This document shows positions 16,413-24,354 of a stretch of 64,000 nt of DNA, in pieces. The DNA is taken from the NCBI GenBank assembly GCA_002490835.1, contig DKUU01000012.1:62492-126491 (forward strand). Direction: 5' to 3'. A program made the translations under genes and the position numbers. The stretch is from Lachnospiraceae bacterium UBA7196 (lineage in GTDB: Bacteria > Bacillota > Clostridia > Lachnospirales > Lachnospiraceae). Below the pieces are notes generated by a model. It saw nothing but the letters and a program-made list of their open reading frames with translations, was not told the DNA's origin and ran no database searches. Position 1 is the stretch's first letter. Every line of letters starts with the position of its first letter.

Positions 16413-16925
16413 TTATTTTTTGGAACTTAATACTTTTTTCAAAATTTTCGCCGTCGTGCGTCCGGCGCGGTTGCTGACGATGCGGTCACTATCCCCGATG
16501 ACCGCCGCTGCGTGAAAATCCATCCAGCCGTGCAGCGAAAAATGAAAACTTTTGTAAATGTGACACTTTTTCAGGGCCTTTACTGCCGCCTCATCACAGG
16601 TGTCACAGACGATGATGGGCGTAATGTAGGAATACATATGTCCCGGGCCGATGTTGAGACGGCTCATACCGTCCTCATGGGCTTCTTTTTTACACTGCTC
16701 AAATACTTCCAAAGACAGGTGCGGCACATCGAAGAGAAAAATGAATTCCTCACTGTCCGCAGCCCAGAGCGATACCTTTTTGGAAACCATATACTTCTCG
16801 GCATGCTCATAATACTCACAGAGAGCCCGCAAAGGCTCTCTGGTAGTTCCGTAATCCGTGATGTCGTAGTAAGCCTCATAGCTTCTCAATAAAATATCTA
16901 TGATTTCTTTTCTTGAATCTTTCAT
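16413..16925 (-). CDS. Conserved protein of unknown function upstream of cstA
   Basis: A 170-residue soluble protein that I cannot assign to a named family. It has no membrane segment or signal peptide. Visible features are an acidic N-terminal helix, YGTTREPLRALCEYYEHAEKY, a paired-cysteine segment VCDTCDEAAVKALKKC (about 118-133), and a basic tail (NRAGRTTAKILKKVL). It is the first gene of a two-gene unit with cstA, so a regulatory or accessory role for the transporter is the simplest guess. A promoter overlapping a 16-base palindrome lies just upstream. Confidence 0.75.
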   Translation of the reverse strand: MKDSRKEIIDILLRSYEAYYDITDYGTTREPLRALCEYYEHAEKYMVSKKVSLWAADSEEFIFLFDVPHLSLEVFEQCKKEAHEDGMSRLNIGPGHMYSYITPIIVCDTCDEAAVKALKKCHIYKSFHFSLHGWMDFHAAAVIGDSDRIVSNRAGRTTAKILKKVLSSKK

Positions 16926-16952
16926 ATTCCCTCAAATCTTTACAAAATTCCC

Positions 16953-16990
16953 ATACTATATATAGTATCATCTTATCTCTTTCTTTACAA
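16953..16990 (-). promoter_or_regulatory. Promoter of the cstA unit with a palindromic operator
   Basis: On the minus strand TTGTAA (16985-16990) and TACTAT (16962-16967) are 17 bases apart. The -10 element lies inside the perfect 16-base palindrome ATACTATATATAGTAT (16953-16968), a likely protein-binding site. Confidence 0.6.
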
Positions 16991-17080
16991 GATATTTCTT
17001 TTTTCTCCACATAACCGCCTGTGTTTCACACCTTGCTCCACGTTTGCTGCCTAAAATCGAAGCGGGCGTCAAAACACATT

Positions 17081-17989
17081 TTAGAGGATTTCCAGCAGAT
17101 GCTCAAAATACGCCGGCAGAGGCGCTTCCACTTCCACGCAGGCCCCGCTCGACGGATGGATAAAGCCCAGCTTATGCGCATGCAATGTCTGTCCTTGCAG
17201 ATGAAAAGCCGTCTTTCTGGCCCCGTAGACCTCGTCTCCTAACAGCGGATGGCCGATGGATGTCATATGTACCCGAATCTGGTGCGTACGCCCCGTTTCC
17301 AAGCGGCATTCGATGTAGGTGTATTCCCGAAAACGCTTGATTACCCGATAATGGGTGACAGCTTCTTTCCCATTCTTTTCGTTGACTGCCATCCGTTTCC
17401 TGTCTCGCTCATCTCTGCCGATAGGCGCTTCTATGGTACCTTCCTCCGCCTCCAAAACACCGTGCACGATAGCCCGGTAGGTGCGGTTTAGGGAATGTTC
17501 CTTAAGCTGCGCTGCGATCTTTTTATGCGCCTGATCGTTCTTGCACACAATCAGAGAGCCTGTCGTGTCCCTGTCAATACGATGAACAATGCCCGGCCGC
17601 AGTACCCCGTTGATGCCCGAAAGCTGCCCTTTGCAATGCCATAGCACCGCATTTACCAGCGTACCGTTTAGGTGCCCCGGCGCCGGATGAACTACCATTC
17701 CCTTGGGCTTATCGATTACCAGCACATCCTCGTCCTCGTAGAGGACGGCAAGCGGGATGTCCTCCGCCTCGATTTCAGGCTCCGCCGCTTCCGGAATCAA
17801 AAAAGAGATTTCGTCATCCACCCGCAGTCGGTAGCCGGCCTTTGCAGGCTTTTCATTGACGGATACCTGCCCGTCTTTGATACACTTTTGAATGTAGGAG
17901 CGGGAAAGCCCGGACACTGCCGCCGCCAGCCAGATATCCAGCCGCTCCTCGTCCTCCCCCACCCCGATCTGGTAACTGAATTGATTCAT
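17081..17989 (-). CDS. rluD: RluD-family 23S rRNA pseudouridine synthase
   Basis: A 302-residue pseudouridine synthase. An S4 RNA-binding domain (about 14-75) precedes the catalytic domain, whose nucleophile is the second Asp in HRIDRDTTG (about 135-143). GRTHQIRVHMTSIGHPLLGDEVYG is represented by its start GRTHQIRVH near residue 240. It modifies uridines in large-subunit rRNA (RluD/YlyB type). GGAGA lies seven bases before the ATG. It is the last gene of an aroB-lspA-rluD unit; lspA followed by rluD is the usual order in Firmicutes. The exact rRNA position is inferred from the family. Confidence 0.93.
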   Translation of the reverse strand: MNQFSYQIGVGEDEERLDIWLAAAVSGLSRSYIQKCIKDGQVSVNEKPAKAGYRLRVDDEISFLIPEAAEPEIEAEDIPLAVLYEDEDVLVIDKPKGMVVHPAPGHLNGTLVNAVLWHCKGQLSGINGVLRPGIVHRIDRDTTGSLIVCKNDQAHKKIAAQLKEHSLNRTYRAIVHGVLEAEEGTIEAPIGRDERDRKRMAVNEKNGKEAVTHYRVIKRFREYTYIECRLETGRTHQIRVHMTSIGHPLLGDEVYGARKTAFHLQGQTLHAHKLGFIHPSSGACVEVEAPLPAYFEHLLEIL

Positions 17990-18018
17990 GGACTATCTCC
18001 ATAGTTCTTCTTGCGTCA

Positions 18019-18546
18019 TTATTTTAATTCCCGATAGCGTTTCTGCTTAAAACTGATAAAGTACAGATCTGACTCCTTATAGACGAACAAAAGCAAAAAA
18101 AGCAGTGCAAAAGCGGAAACCGTTGCATAGATGTCCGCCACATTAAAAATCGGAAAATTGATGCGCACAAAGTAAATAAAGTCTACCACATAATTGTAAC
18201 GTATCCGGTCGATCATATTGCCGATACAGCCCGCCACGATCAGACTGAGTAAAAAGTGCAGGATCGTGTACTTCTTCTGGTCCGGCATCTTTAAAAGGAC
18301 ATAGGCCGCAACGCCGATGATCACACTGGCCACAAAAATGAAAAACACCTTCTGGTTCGGAAGCATCCCGAAGGCCGCCCCCTGATTTTCCAGATAATTC
18401 AGTTCCAAAATGCCGCTGACCAGATTGTAGGCCGGCTTATCTTTTAAGAAAATTACCGCCTGTCTCTTGGTGTACTGATCGAAAAAGACCAGCGCGCCGA
18501 TCATCATCAGATCAAGCAGCAGAAAAAACTTTTTCTTCAAACTCAT
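18019..18546 (-). CDS. lspA: Signal peptidase II (lipoprotein signal peptidase)
   Basis: A 175-residue aspartic membrane protease that cleaves lipoprotein signal peptides after lipid attachment. Four membrane helices are visible (about 8-26, 62-80, 88-112, 135-157). The conserved patches are NQGAAFGM (about 56-63), GNMIDRIRYNYVVDFI with one catalytic Asp, and FNVADIYATV with the second. A charged tail of about 20 residues follows the last helix. It overlaps the end of aroB by four bases, so the two are coupled, and rluD follows 29 bases later. Confidence 0.95.
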   Translation of the reverse strand: MSLKKKFFLLLDLMMIGALVFFDQYTKRQAVIFLKDKPAYNLVSGILELNYLENQGAAFGMLPNQKVFFIFVASVIIGVAAYVLLKMPDQKKYTILHFLLSLIVAGCIGNMIDRIRYNYVVDFIYFVRINFPIFNVADIYATVSAFALLFLLLFVYKESDLYFISFKQKRYRELK

Positions 18547-19652
18547 TGTGTCGCATCCTCATCAGAAAACAGAATCTCCTGCACCCCCGAAAGAATCTCT
18601 TCGTCGGTGACGGTCCTGTCGATCACAGCCTTGCCCACTTTTTTTAGAAGCACAAATTTTATCTGTCCGCCATCCACTTTTTTGTCCAACTTGGTCAATG
18701 TAAGGATCTCCTGCGGATCGATATCCTCAATGCTGATCGGCAGATTGAAGGGCACAAACATATCCCGCACCTCATAATATTCTTCCATAGAAAGATTCCC
18801 GCGCTTCCATGAAATAAAAGCCGCCGCCACCATGCCAAGCGCGATACATTCCCCGTGCAGAAGGCTAAAATGCTTCGCTTTTTCGATGGCATGGCCGATG
18901 GTGTGACCGAAATTCAAAAACGCACGGTCTCCCTTCTCCGTGGGATCCCTCTCCACCACCAGTTTCTTGACGCCACAGCTTCGCTCTACCATTTCAAGGA
19001 GTGTATCCATGTCCCGGTCGTGAATCTCGTACATATGATCGAGGAGCCATTCGTAAAAGAGGGCGTCCTTAATCAGACCATGCTTCATCACCTCGGCAAA
19101 GCCCGCATAAAACTGTCTGTCATCAAGCTCTTTTAAGGCGCCCACATTCATATAGACTAACTTCGGCATATAAAATGCCCCTACCATATTTTTGTAACCG
19201 TCAAAATCCACGCCCGTCTTGCCGCCGATGCTGCTGTCCGACTGCGCGATCAGGGTAGTAGGAATCTGCACGAAATCCACACCCCGCAGATAGGTAGCTG
19301 CCGCAAAGCCCGTGATATCGCCCACCACGCCGCCGCCGAGGGCAATCAGCAGATCTTTGCGGTCAAATTTTTCCTCAATCAGATGCCTATAGATTTCCCG
19401 CACCGTAGTAAGCGTCTTGTTCTCCTCGCCTGCCGCAAACGCGTGTACGATCACTTTTTTACAATGTCCCGTCACTTTTGACACGATTGACTCAGCAAAA
19501 AGTCGCTCCGTATTGGTGTCGCAGATGATGGCAAGTTTTCGTTCTTTGATACCAAAGGCTGCCAGCTCGTCCGGCAGCAGTTCAAAATCGCCTGTAAATA
19601 CAATGTCATAGCATGGTTTTTTTTCGTAGTTTATCGTCATTCGATCCGCCAT
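18543..19652 (-). CDS. aroB: 3-dehydroquinate synthase
   Basis: Second enzyme of the shikimate pathway, turning DAHP into 3-dehydroquinate with NAD and a divalent metal. Visible motifs are GGGVVGDITGFAAATYLRGV (about 99-118, the nucleotide-binding part), QSDSSIGGKTGVD (about 137-149) and the metal ligands in NFGHTIGHAIE (about 247-257) and LLHGECIALGM. The open frame reaches a TTG at 19667, which lies inside the ribosome binding site; the ATG at 19652 follows GAGGAGG by six bases and is the start, giving 369 residues. It overlaps lspA. A terminator-like hairpin for sepF lies just upstream. Confidence 0.95.
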   Translation of the reverse strand: MADRMTINYEKKPCYDIVFTGDFELLPDELAAFGIKERKLAIICDTNTERLFAESIVSKVTGHCKKVIVHAFAAGEENKTLTTVREIYRHLIEEKFDRKDLLIALGGGVVGDITGFAAATYLRGVDFVQIPTTLIAQSDSSIGGKTGVDFDGYKNMVGAFYMPKLVYMNVGALKELDDRQFYAGFAEVMKHGLIKDALFYEWLLDHMYEIHDRDMDTLLEMVERSCGVKKLVVERDPTEKGDRAFLNFGHTIGHAIEKAKHFSLLHGECIALGMVAAAFISWKRGNLSMEEYYEVRDMFVPFNLPISIEDIDPQEILTLTKLDKKVDGGQIKFVLLKKVGKAVIDRTVTDEEILSGVQEILFSDEDATQ

Positions 19653-19667
19653 TTTGTTCCTCCTCAA

Positions 19668-19695
19668 GAAAAATCGAGTGCGTTAGGCACCCGAT
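19668..19695 (-). terminator. Terminator between sepF and aroB
   Basis: On the minus strand ATCGGGTGC (19687-19695) pairs with GCACTCGAT (19673-19681), one G-T wobble, followed by TTTTTC. It ends right before the aroB ribosome binding site, so any transcript entering aroB from upstream must pass it. Confidence 0.75.
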
Positions 19696-19728
19696 TCCCT
19701 TTTCTTTTCTAATGCTGGTACATTCATC

Positions 19729-20220
19729 CTAGAAACCGTTGTCGATCGGCACATCAAAGGACCCTGACAGGATATCCTGAAAATCGCCGGAAATATCTAC
19801 GCTGGCCGGTGTGATGATAAAGATATAATGCGAAATCTTTTGCAGGTTACCGGAGATTGCAAAACAGGATCCTGACGTAAAGTCGATAATCCGCTGAGCG
19901 ATATCCACATCAAGCCCCTCCAAATTCAAAACAACCGTCCTGTTTGCCAAAAGCGTTTCCGTGATCTCTCTAGCGTCTTCCACAGTAGTGGGCTTGATCA
20001 CGCAGACTTCCATGCCGCCGCCCATCTTCTTCGTCTGGCGAAGCGGGGTCACCTTAGGGGTGAGTTTTCTCACTTTCTCCTCTTCCGCACCGTCACCATC
20101 CTTTGCTGCCGGCTTTCTGGCAGGCAGCGGATCCTCGTCGTAAAAATCGTCATCGTAGTATCCGTCGTCCTCTTCCTCGCTTAGTTTCATGGCGCTGATA
20201 AACTTGTCCATAACACCCAT
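19729..20220 (-). CDS. sepF: Cell division protein SepF
   Basis: A 163-residue SepF, which tethers FtsZ filaments to the membrane and shapes the septum. It has an N-terminal amphipathic segment (GVMDKFISAMKL), an acidic low-complexity linker (about 16-60, rich in Asp, Glu and Tyr), and the C-terminal beta-fold domain (about 75-155) with LLANRTVVLNLEGLD, AQRIIDFTSGSCFAISGN and HYIFIITPASVDISGD. GGAGG precedes the ATG. It follows yggS by 65 bases, as in the ylmE-sepF order of Bacillus. Confidence 0.95.
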   Translation of the reverse strand: MGVMDKFISAMKLSEEEDDGYYDDDFYDEDPLPARKPAAKDGDGAEEEKVRKLTPKVTPLRQTKKMGGGMEVCVIKPTTVEDAREITETLLANRTVVLNLEGLDVDIAQRIIDFTSGSCFAISGNLQKISHYIFIITPASVDISGDFQDILSGSFDVPIDNGF

Positions 20221-20285
20221 CTGTAAAATCCTCCATACTGAATTTGCTTAACTTTTCTGTAACGTATAAGCAGACTTTATGTATA

Positions 20286-21008
20286 CTAAATACTTCCGTA
20301 ATTTCTTTCTCCAAAGATGCCCGTTCCGACTCTGATGCAGGTCGCACCCTCTGAAATCGCGACTTCGTAGTCTCCGGTCATACCCATCGAAAGTTCCTCC
20401 ATAAAAACATTATCAATGTTTTTATGTATTATGTCAACATAAATTTTCTTTAATTTTTCAAAATATTGTCTATTTTCTTCCGCATCCTCCACATATGGCG
20501 CTATCGTCATCAGTCCTTTGACCCGAATATGTGGCATTTTTGCGATCTCTTCTGCCAATGCAAGCGCTTCTTCTGCTGCTACGCCAAACTTGCTCTCCTC
20601 CGCCGCCACATTGACTTCTATGAGGATATTTACCGTCTTTTCAATCTTCGCGGCTTCCTTCTCAATCTCCTGCGCCAGCCGCAGGGAATCGACGCTGTGG
20701 ATCAAATAGACCTTATCCACGATGTATTTTACCTTATTGCGCTGGAGATGCCCGATCATATGCCAGCGGATATCCTTCGGCAGGGCCTCGTATTTCTCCA
20801 CCAGCTCCTGCACCTTATTCTCCCCAAAATCCCGACAGCCGCACTCGTACGCCTCCTGTAGCGCAGACACCGGCTTCGTCTTACTCACCGCGATCAGCCG
20901 CACATCCTCCGCCGCCCGCCCGCTCTTTTCGCAAGCCTCCGCCATGCGGCTTCTTACATTCTCTATATTTTTCTTAATCTCTGACATATTATTCGTATAT
21001 AAATTCAT
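20286..21008 (-). CDS. yggS: YggS/YlmE family PLP-binding protein
   Basis: A PLP-homeostasis protein of about 240 residues, a single TIM-barrel domain without known catalysis. The PLP lysine lies in LIAVSKTKP (near residue 40); EVNVAAEESKFGV, MGMTGDYEVAI and CIRVGTGIFGERNY complete the signature. Three ATGs are possible: 21014, 21008 and 20987. GGTGA lies six bases before 21008, which I use, while 20987 matches most homologues best and comes right after the stop of the HlyD-like gene. It thus overlaps that gene by a few codons or abuts it. It lies upstream of sepF. Confidence 0.92.
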   Translation of the reverse strand: MNLYTNNMSEIKKNIENVRSRMAEACEKSGRAAEDVRLIAVSKTKPVSALQEAYECGCRDFGENKVQELVEKYEALPKDIRWHMIGHLQRNKVKYIVDKVYLIHSVDSLRLAQEIEKEAAKIEKTVNILIEVNVAAEESKFGVAAEEALALAEEIAKMPHIRVKGLMTIAPYVEDAEENRQYFEKLKKIYVDIIHKNIDNVFMEELSMGMTGDYEVAISEGATCIRVGTGIFGERNYGSI

Positions 21009-22383
21009 TATCATTCACCGTCTGTGCATCCAGCACAATATAATCATACACATTCAAACCATACACCGTATTGGACTTCACCACAGAATACTCCTCATTC
21101 TGATACAGCACGCTGATCTGCTTGAAATCCGCATAGCCCTTATTGATGTTATAAACGCCCTCCAGCGTGCCGGTCTTTCCAATCGCGTATTTTTCTCCCG
21201 TTTCCGGCATGACAATATAGTTATTTCGCCTCAGCACAGCGTTATCCAGATAATAATCCGTTTCCGTCTCCTCGTAAATCTCCGTCTCCACAAACTGCGT
21301 GGTAGCCGTCCCCTCGTCGGTATAAGTCTCAAGCAGCACGCCATCCCCGCCGTTTGCGCCGCCCCTTGTCACATAAGCCTTGGGCACGATAAAGAACTCC
21401 TTCTTTACAATGGCCGAGTTAGGGATCTTTAACCCCTTCTCCTCCTCCAGCAAAAGCTCAATGTCGATGAAACGCTCCGTGCAGAAGGTAATCATGGAAT
21501 TAGTAAAGGTCAGGGCCGCAAAGGTGTCTCCCGCCTCGTTTGTATAGCAGCTCACCTGCCCCCAGGCGGTATACTGATTCTTTAAAAAACGGACTTCCAC
21601 ATACTCCTTTTCCAAAAGTTCGTCCGCAAGGGCCTTCTCCACCGGGATGACTATAGACCAGTCCTCCGTCGTAGACAGCTTATAGACCGGATCGCCCGCC
21701 GCCACCAGACTGTTATTCACCAGATACTTGCGCTCGTAGGCCTCCTCGTCAAAATGCTCCGCCGTCATATCTTCTAACGTAAGCTCCTCATAACCGTCCG
21801 TGGAATAGAGTACGATTCCGCTCTTTGCCGCATAACGGTAGTTGATGATCGTTGTACTGGAAGCATCGTTTAAGGCGTCCGCATTTTCAAGGATATTGTA
21901 ATTCGCCAGTTTGACCGCCATACTCTCCATATTGTGACGGAAACTGTACACCTCGTCAAAATGTTTCCTGTCAAAGCCGTGCATGAAGGCGGTGATATCC
22001 GTTTTAAGCGCTGCCAAATCGCTGTCAGAAAGCGTGTTTTCCCCATTTGCGCCGGCTTTTATGTAATCAGACAGACGCCCTGTCTCATCTACGGTATAGA
22101 TCAGATCGCCCACCGCCGTACGTTCGCCCTCTCTGGCAAAGTAATTGACGTAACCGGCATCCTGTCCGGTCACGATCTCTTCCTGTCTGAGAGCGATCCC
22201 GCGATAGATGCTGTTTGAAGTCAAAGACCCTTCCTGCACGCTGTAGCGCACGATATGATCCGTCCTGAAGTACATGAACACACAGATCACCACATAGACT
22301 AAGATCACGCCAAAAACTATCATGCCGATATTCAGGTTGAGAGGTTTCCTATATTTTCTGATATTGTTTTGATTATCCGCCAC
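20989..22383 (-). CDS. HlyD-like membrane-anchored protein of the division cluster
   Basis: A 464-residue protein with a short cytoplasmic head, one membrane helix (about 19-39) and a large extracytoplasmic part. The segment after the helix (GIALRQEEIVTGQDAGYVNY and REGERTAVGDLIYTVDE) resembles a biotinyl-lipoyl half-motif of HlyD-type adaptor proteins, and the C-terminal part is beta-rich. No exporter gene lies next to it. In Lachnospiraceae a gene of this kind commonly precedes yggS and sepF, so a role in envelope or septum assembly is possible, but unproven. The start is GTG with GGGGTG upstream. Confidence 0.75.
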   Translation of the reverse strand: MADNQNNIRKYRKPLNLNIGMIVFGVILVYVVICVFMYFRTDHIVRYSVQEGSLTSNSIYRGIALRQEEIVTGQDAGYVNYFAREGERTAVGDLIYTVDETGRLSDYIKAGANGENTLSDSDLAALKTDITAFMHGFDRKHFDEVYSFRHNMESMAVKLANYNILENADALNDASSTTIINYRYAAKSGIVLYSTDGYEELTLEDMTAEHFDEEAYERKYLVNNSLVAAGDPVYKLSTTEDWSIVIPVEKALADELLEKEYVEVRFLKNQYTAWGQVSCYTNEAGDTFAALTFTNSMITFCTERFIDIELLLEEEKGLKIPNSAIVKKEFFIVPKAYVTRGGANGGDGVLLETYTDEGTATTQFVETEIYEETETDYYLDNAVLRRNNYIVMPETGEKYAIGKTGTLEGVYNINKGYADFKQISVLYQNEEYSVVKSNTVYGLNVYDYIVLDAQTVNDNEFIYE

Positions 22384-22420
22384 TGCACACCCCTGTATCG
22401 CTAAACCGTTTTGATATGAA

Positions 22421-22451
22421 TAAACCCCGGAAAGTTCGCTTCCGGGGTTTA
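22421..22451 (-). terminator. Terminator after the P-loop gene
   Basis: TAAACCCCGGA (22421-22431) pairs perfectly with TCCGGGGTTTA (22441-22451), nine-base loop. It lies about 33 bases past the minus-strand stop at 22485. The T-rich stretch after the stem is short. Confidence 0.75.
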
Positions 22452-22484
22452 TGGAATTATCTATTTAGATTCTTTATGTACGCC

Positions 22485-22904
22485 TTAGAGGGATAAAACG
22501 ACATTTTTGCGTATGCTCTCAGGGAGCTCGCTTTCATCACGGGATAAGCTGATCATAAAATCCACGTGAAATTTCTCGCTGATCTTTTCAATCTTCGCAA
22601 CGACCTGCTCCAGCTCGTCCTCTTTCATGCAGGCAATCTTTAAAAAGCTGTCGAAATACATCTTCTGCAGATCGTGGTCCTGCGAGATGATCCCGCAGAT
22701 AAAGCCAATGAACTCGTCACTATCCGTCACCAGATACTCCGGCACGTCGATGAGCCTGATCTTATTGTTTAACTCAAACATGTGTTTCGTACTCTTGTCC
22801 AGATACACGACATTGCCCTGTGCGTCCTTGATCTCCGTATTCACTTTATCTAATAAATGCTTGGTCTTGCCCTTCCCTTCTTTGCCTACAATGAACTGAA
22901 CCAT
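22485..22904 (-). CDS. Small P-loop protein of unknown function
   Basis: A 139-residue protein starting MVQFIVGKEGKGKTKHLLDK, where GKEGKGKTK is a Walker A loop right at the N terminus. A hydrophobic strand ending in D (VVYLDKSTK) and SLSRDESELP near the end could be Walker-B-like and sensor parts. It is far too short for a full PilT-type ATPase, a name sometimes given to such proteins. No membrane segment. AGGAGGG precedes the ATG. It lies between the carboxypeptidase gene and the HlyD-like gene and has its own terminator. The function is unknown. Confidence 0.8.
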   Translation of the reverse strand: MVQFIVGKEGKGKTKHLLDKVNTEIKDAQGNVVYLDKSTKHMFELNNKIRLIDVPEYLVTDSDEFIGFICGIISQDHDLQKMYFDSFLKIACMKEDELEQVVAKIEKISEKFHVDFMISLSRDESELPESIRKNVVLSL

Positions 22905-22982
22905 GTCGATACCCTCCTAGTGTGAAAATATTGGAATTTCTATTCTCAATTATACAGGAAAACTCTGAAAAAAACAACTCCC

Positions 22983-23984
22983 TTATTTGATGATGCCAAG
23001 CAAGTTTCCCATGTCCTCATACAGGCCCTCTCTGGATTCGTCCTTCATGATCACGGAGATATAAGGCGTTCCGTTGCTGCTTCTGGATAGTAAGAGCAGA
23101 CAGTGGCCTGCCGCGTTGGTCGTACCGGTCTTTCCGCCCACCACGGTCACATTTGCAGGCGCTTCATAGGTCCCCCGCAGAAAGAGATTGGAGTTCTCTA
23201 TCTCTAATGATTTTTCCGATCCGTCCGCCGCCGTATACACCGTACTGTAGGAGTTCATTTGAATGATCTGCGTGAAAAGCTCATATTGTAACGCCTCCTG
23301 AAAGATCAGGTAGAGGTCGTAGGCCGTGACGTAATGCCCTTCCTGCGTCAGTCCGTTTGGATTCAGGAAGTGGCAGTTTGTCGCTCCGATCTCCTGCGCT
23401 TCACGATTCATAAGCTCCACGAACGCTTCAACGGAACCAGCGCCACTGTTTAAGGTAGCGGTAACTCCCTCCGCGATCAGAACAGCGACATCGTTTCCTG
23501 ATGCGATCAACAGCGCATGCACCGCCTGATCGAGCGTCATCTTATCGCCCGGCTTCAAACCGCACAGGACGGCTCCTGATTCCGTGATCAGCACATTCTC
23601 AGATGCCGTATAAATATCATCCGGCGAACCATATTTTAAAGCCACCAGCGCCGTCATGACCTTTGTCAGGCTGGCTGGGTTCATTTGATTATGCACATTT
23701 TTGGCATACAGCGTCTTTAACTGCTTCGTATCAAAGAGCGCGGCCGCTCCCACCTGCTGCAGGTCAGGACCGTCTTCCGTCACGTCCTTTGCCGTCACGC
23801 AGATATCCTTCGCAAAAGGTTCTAATGTTTCCCTGTTCGCGATATTGATGAGCTGGTAGCTGCTGACATTCCCCTGCTGATCGTAGGGCATATCGTACTT
23901 CGCGCTCCCGCAACCTGTCAGAGCGAGCGTTAGCACAATCAATAAAGCACAAATTCTTTTACTTGTACATTTCACGCCACTCAA
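22983..23984 (-). CDS. D-alanyl-D-alanine carboxypeptidase (DacA/PBP5-like lipoprotein)
   Basis: A serine D,D-carboxypeptidase of 333 residues that trims stem peptides of peptidoglycan. The three active-site motifs are SLTK (about 105), SGN (about 160) and KTG (about 284). The N terminus is a signal peptide ending in LALTGC, a lipobox, so the protein should be lipid-anchored outside the membrane and processed by the LspA encoded here. It lacks the long C-terminal domain and amphipathic anchor of classical PBP5. The probable start is TTG within the end of mgsA (26-base overlap), with GAGGAG close by; a GTG nine bases later is an alternative. Confidence 0.92.
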   Translation of the reverse strand: MSGVKCTSKRICALLIVLTLALTGCGSAKYDMPYDQQGNVSSYQLINIANRETLEPFAKDICVTAKDVTEDGPDLQQVGAAALFDTKQLKTLYAKNVHNQMNPASLTKVMTALVALKYGSPDDIYTASENVLITESGAVLCGLKPGDKMTLDQAVHALLIASGNDVAVLIAEGVTATLNSGAGSVEAFVELMNREAQEIGATNCHFLNPNGLTQEGHYVTAYDLYLIFQEALQYELFTQIIQMNSYSTVYTAADGSEKSLEIENSNLFLRGTYEAPANVTVVGGKTGTTNAAGHCLLLLSRSSNGTPYISVIMKDESREGLYEDMGNLLGIIK

Positions 23985-24354
23985 GGTCTCCTCTATCCAG
24001 TGATTTGATCAAAAGCTCTGCGGACGCCAGATTGGTAGCCAGCGGGATATTATGCCTGTCACAGAGCATGACCACATTGTTGACATCCGGCTCATGCGAC
24101 TTCGGATACAGGGGATCGCGCAGAAAGATCACCAGATCGATCTGGTTATGCTCGATCTGCGCCCCGATCTGCTGGGCGCCGCCTAAATGCCCCGCCAGAT
24201 ACTTATGGATAGCCAGATTCGTCACTTCCTCGATCAGCCGCCCCGTCGTTCCCGTCGCATATAGCTCATTCTTACTCAAGATACCTCTGTAGGCAATGCA
24301 GAAATTCTGCATCAGTTTTTTCTTTGCATCATGTGCGATCAAAGCAATATTCAT
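23959..24354 (-). CDS. mgsA: Methylglyoxal synthase
   Basis: Turns dihydroxyacetone phosphate into methylglyoxal and phosphate, a bypass of lower glycolysis when phosphate is short. The 131 residues are normal length. Motifs are IALIAHDAKKKLM (about 3-15), YATGTTGRLIEE (phosphate-binding, about 32-43), HLGGAQQIGAQI, the catalytic Asp region LVIFLRDPLYPKSHEPDV and the NIPLATN segment. It is coupled to rodA (ATGA overlap) and overlaps the carboxypeptidase gene, so a central-metabolism enzyme sits inside a wall-synthesis unit. Confidence 0.95.
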   Translation of the reverse strand: MNIALIAHDAKKKLMQNFCIAYRGILSKNELYATGTTGRLIEEVTNLAIHKYLAGHLGGAQQIGAQIEHNQIDLVIFLRDPLYPKSHEPDVNNVVMLCDRHNIPLATNLASAELLIKSLDRGDLEWREMYK

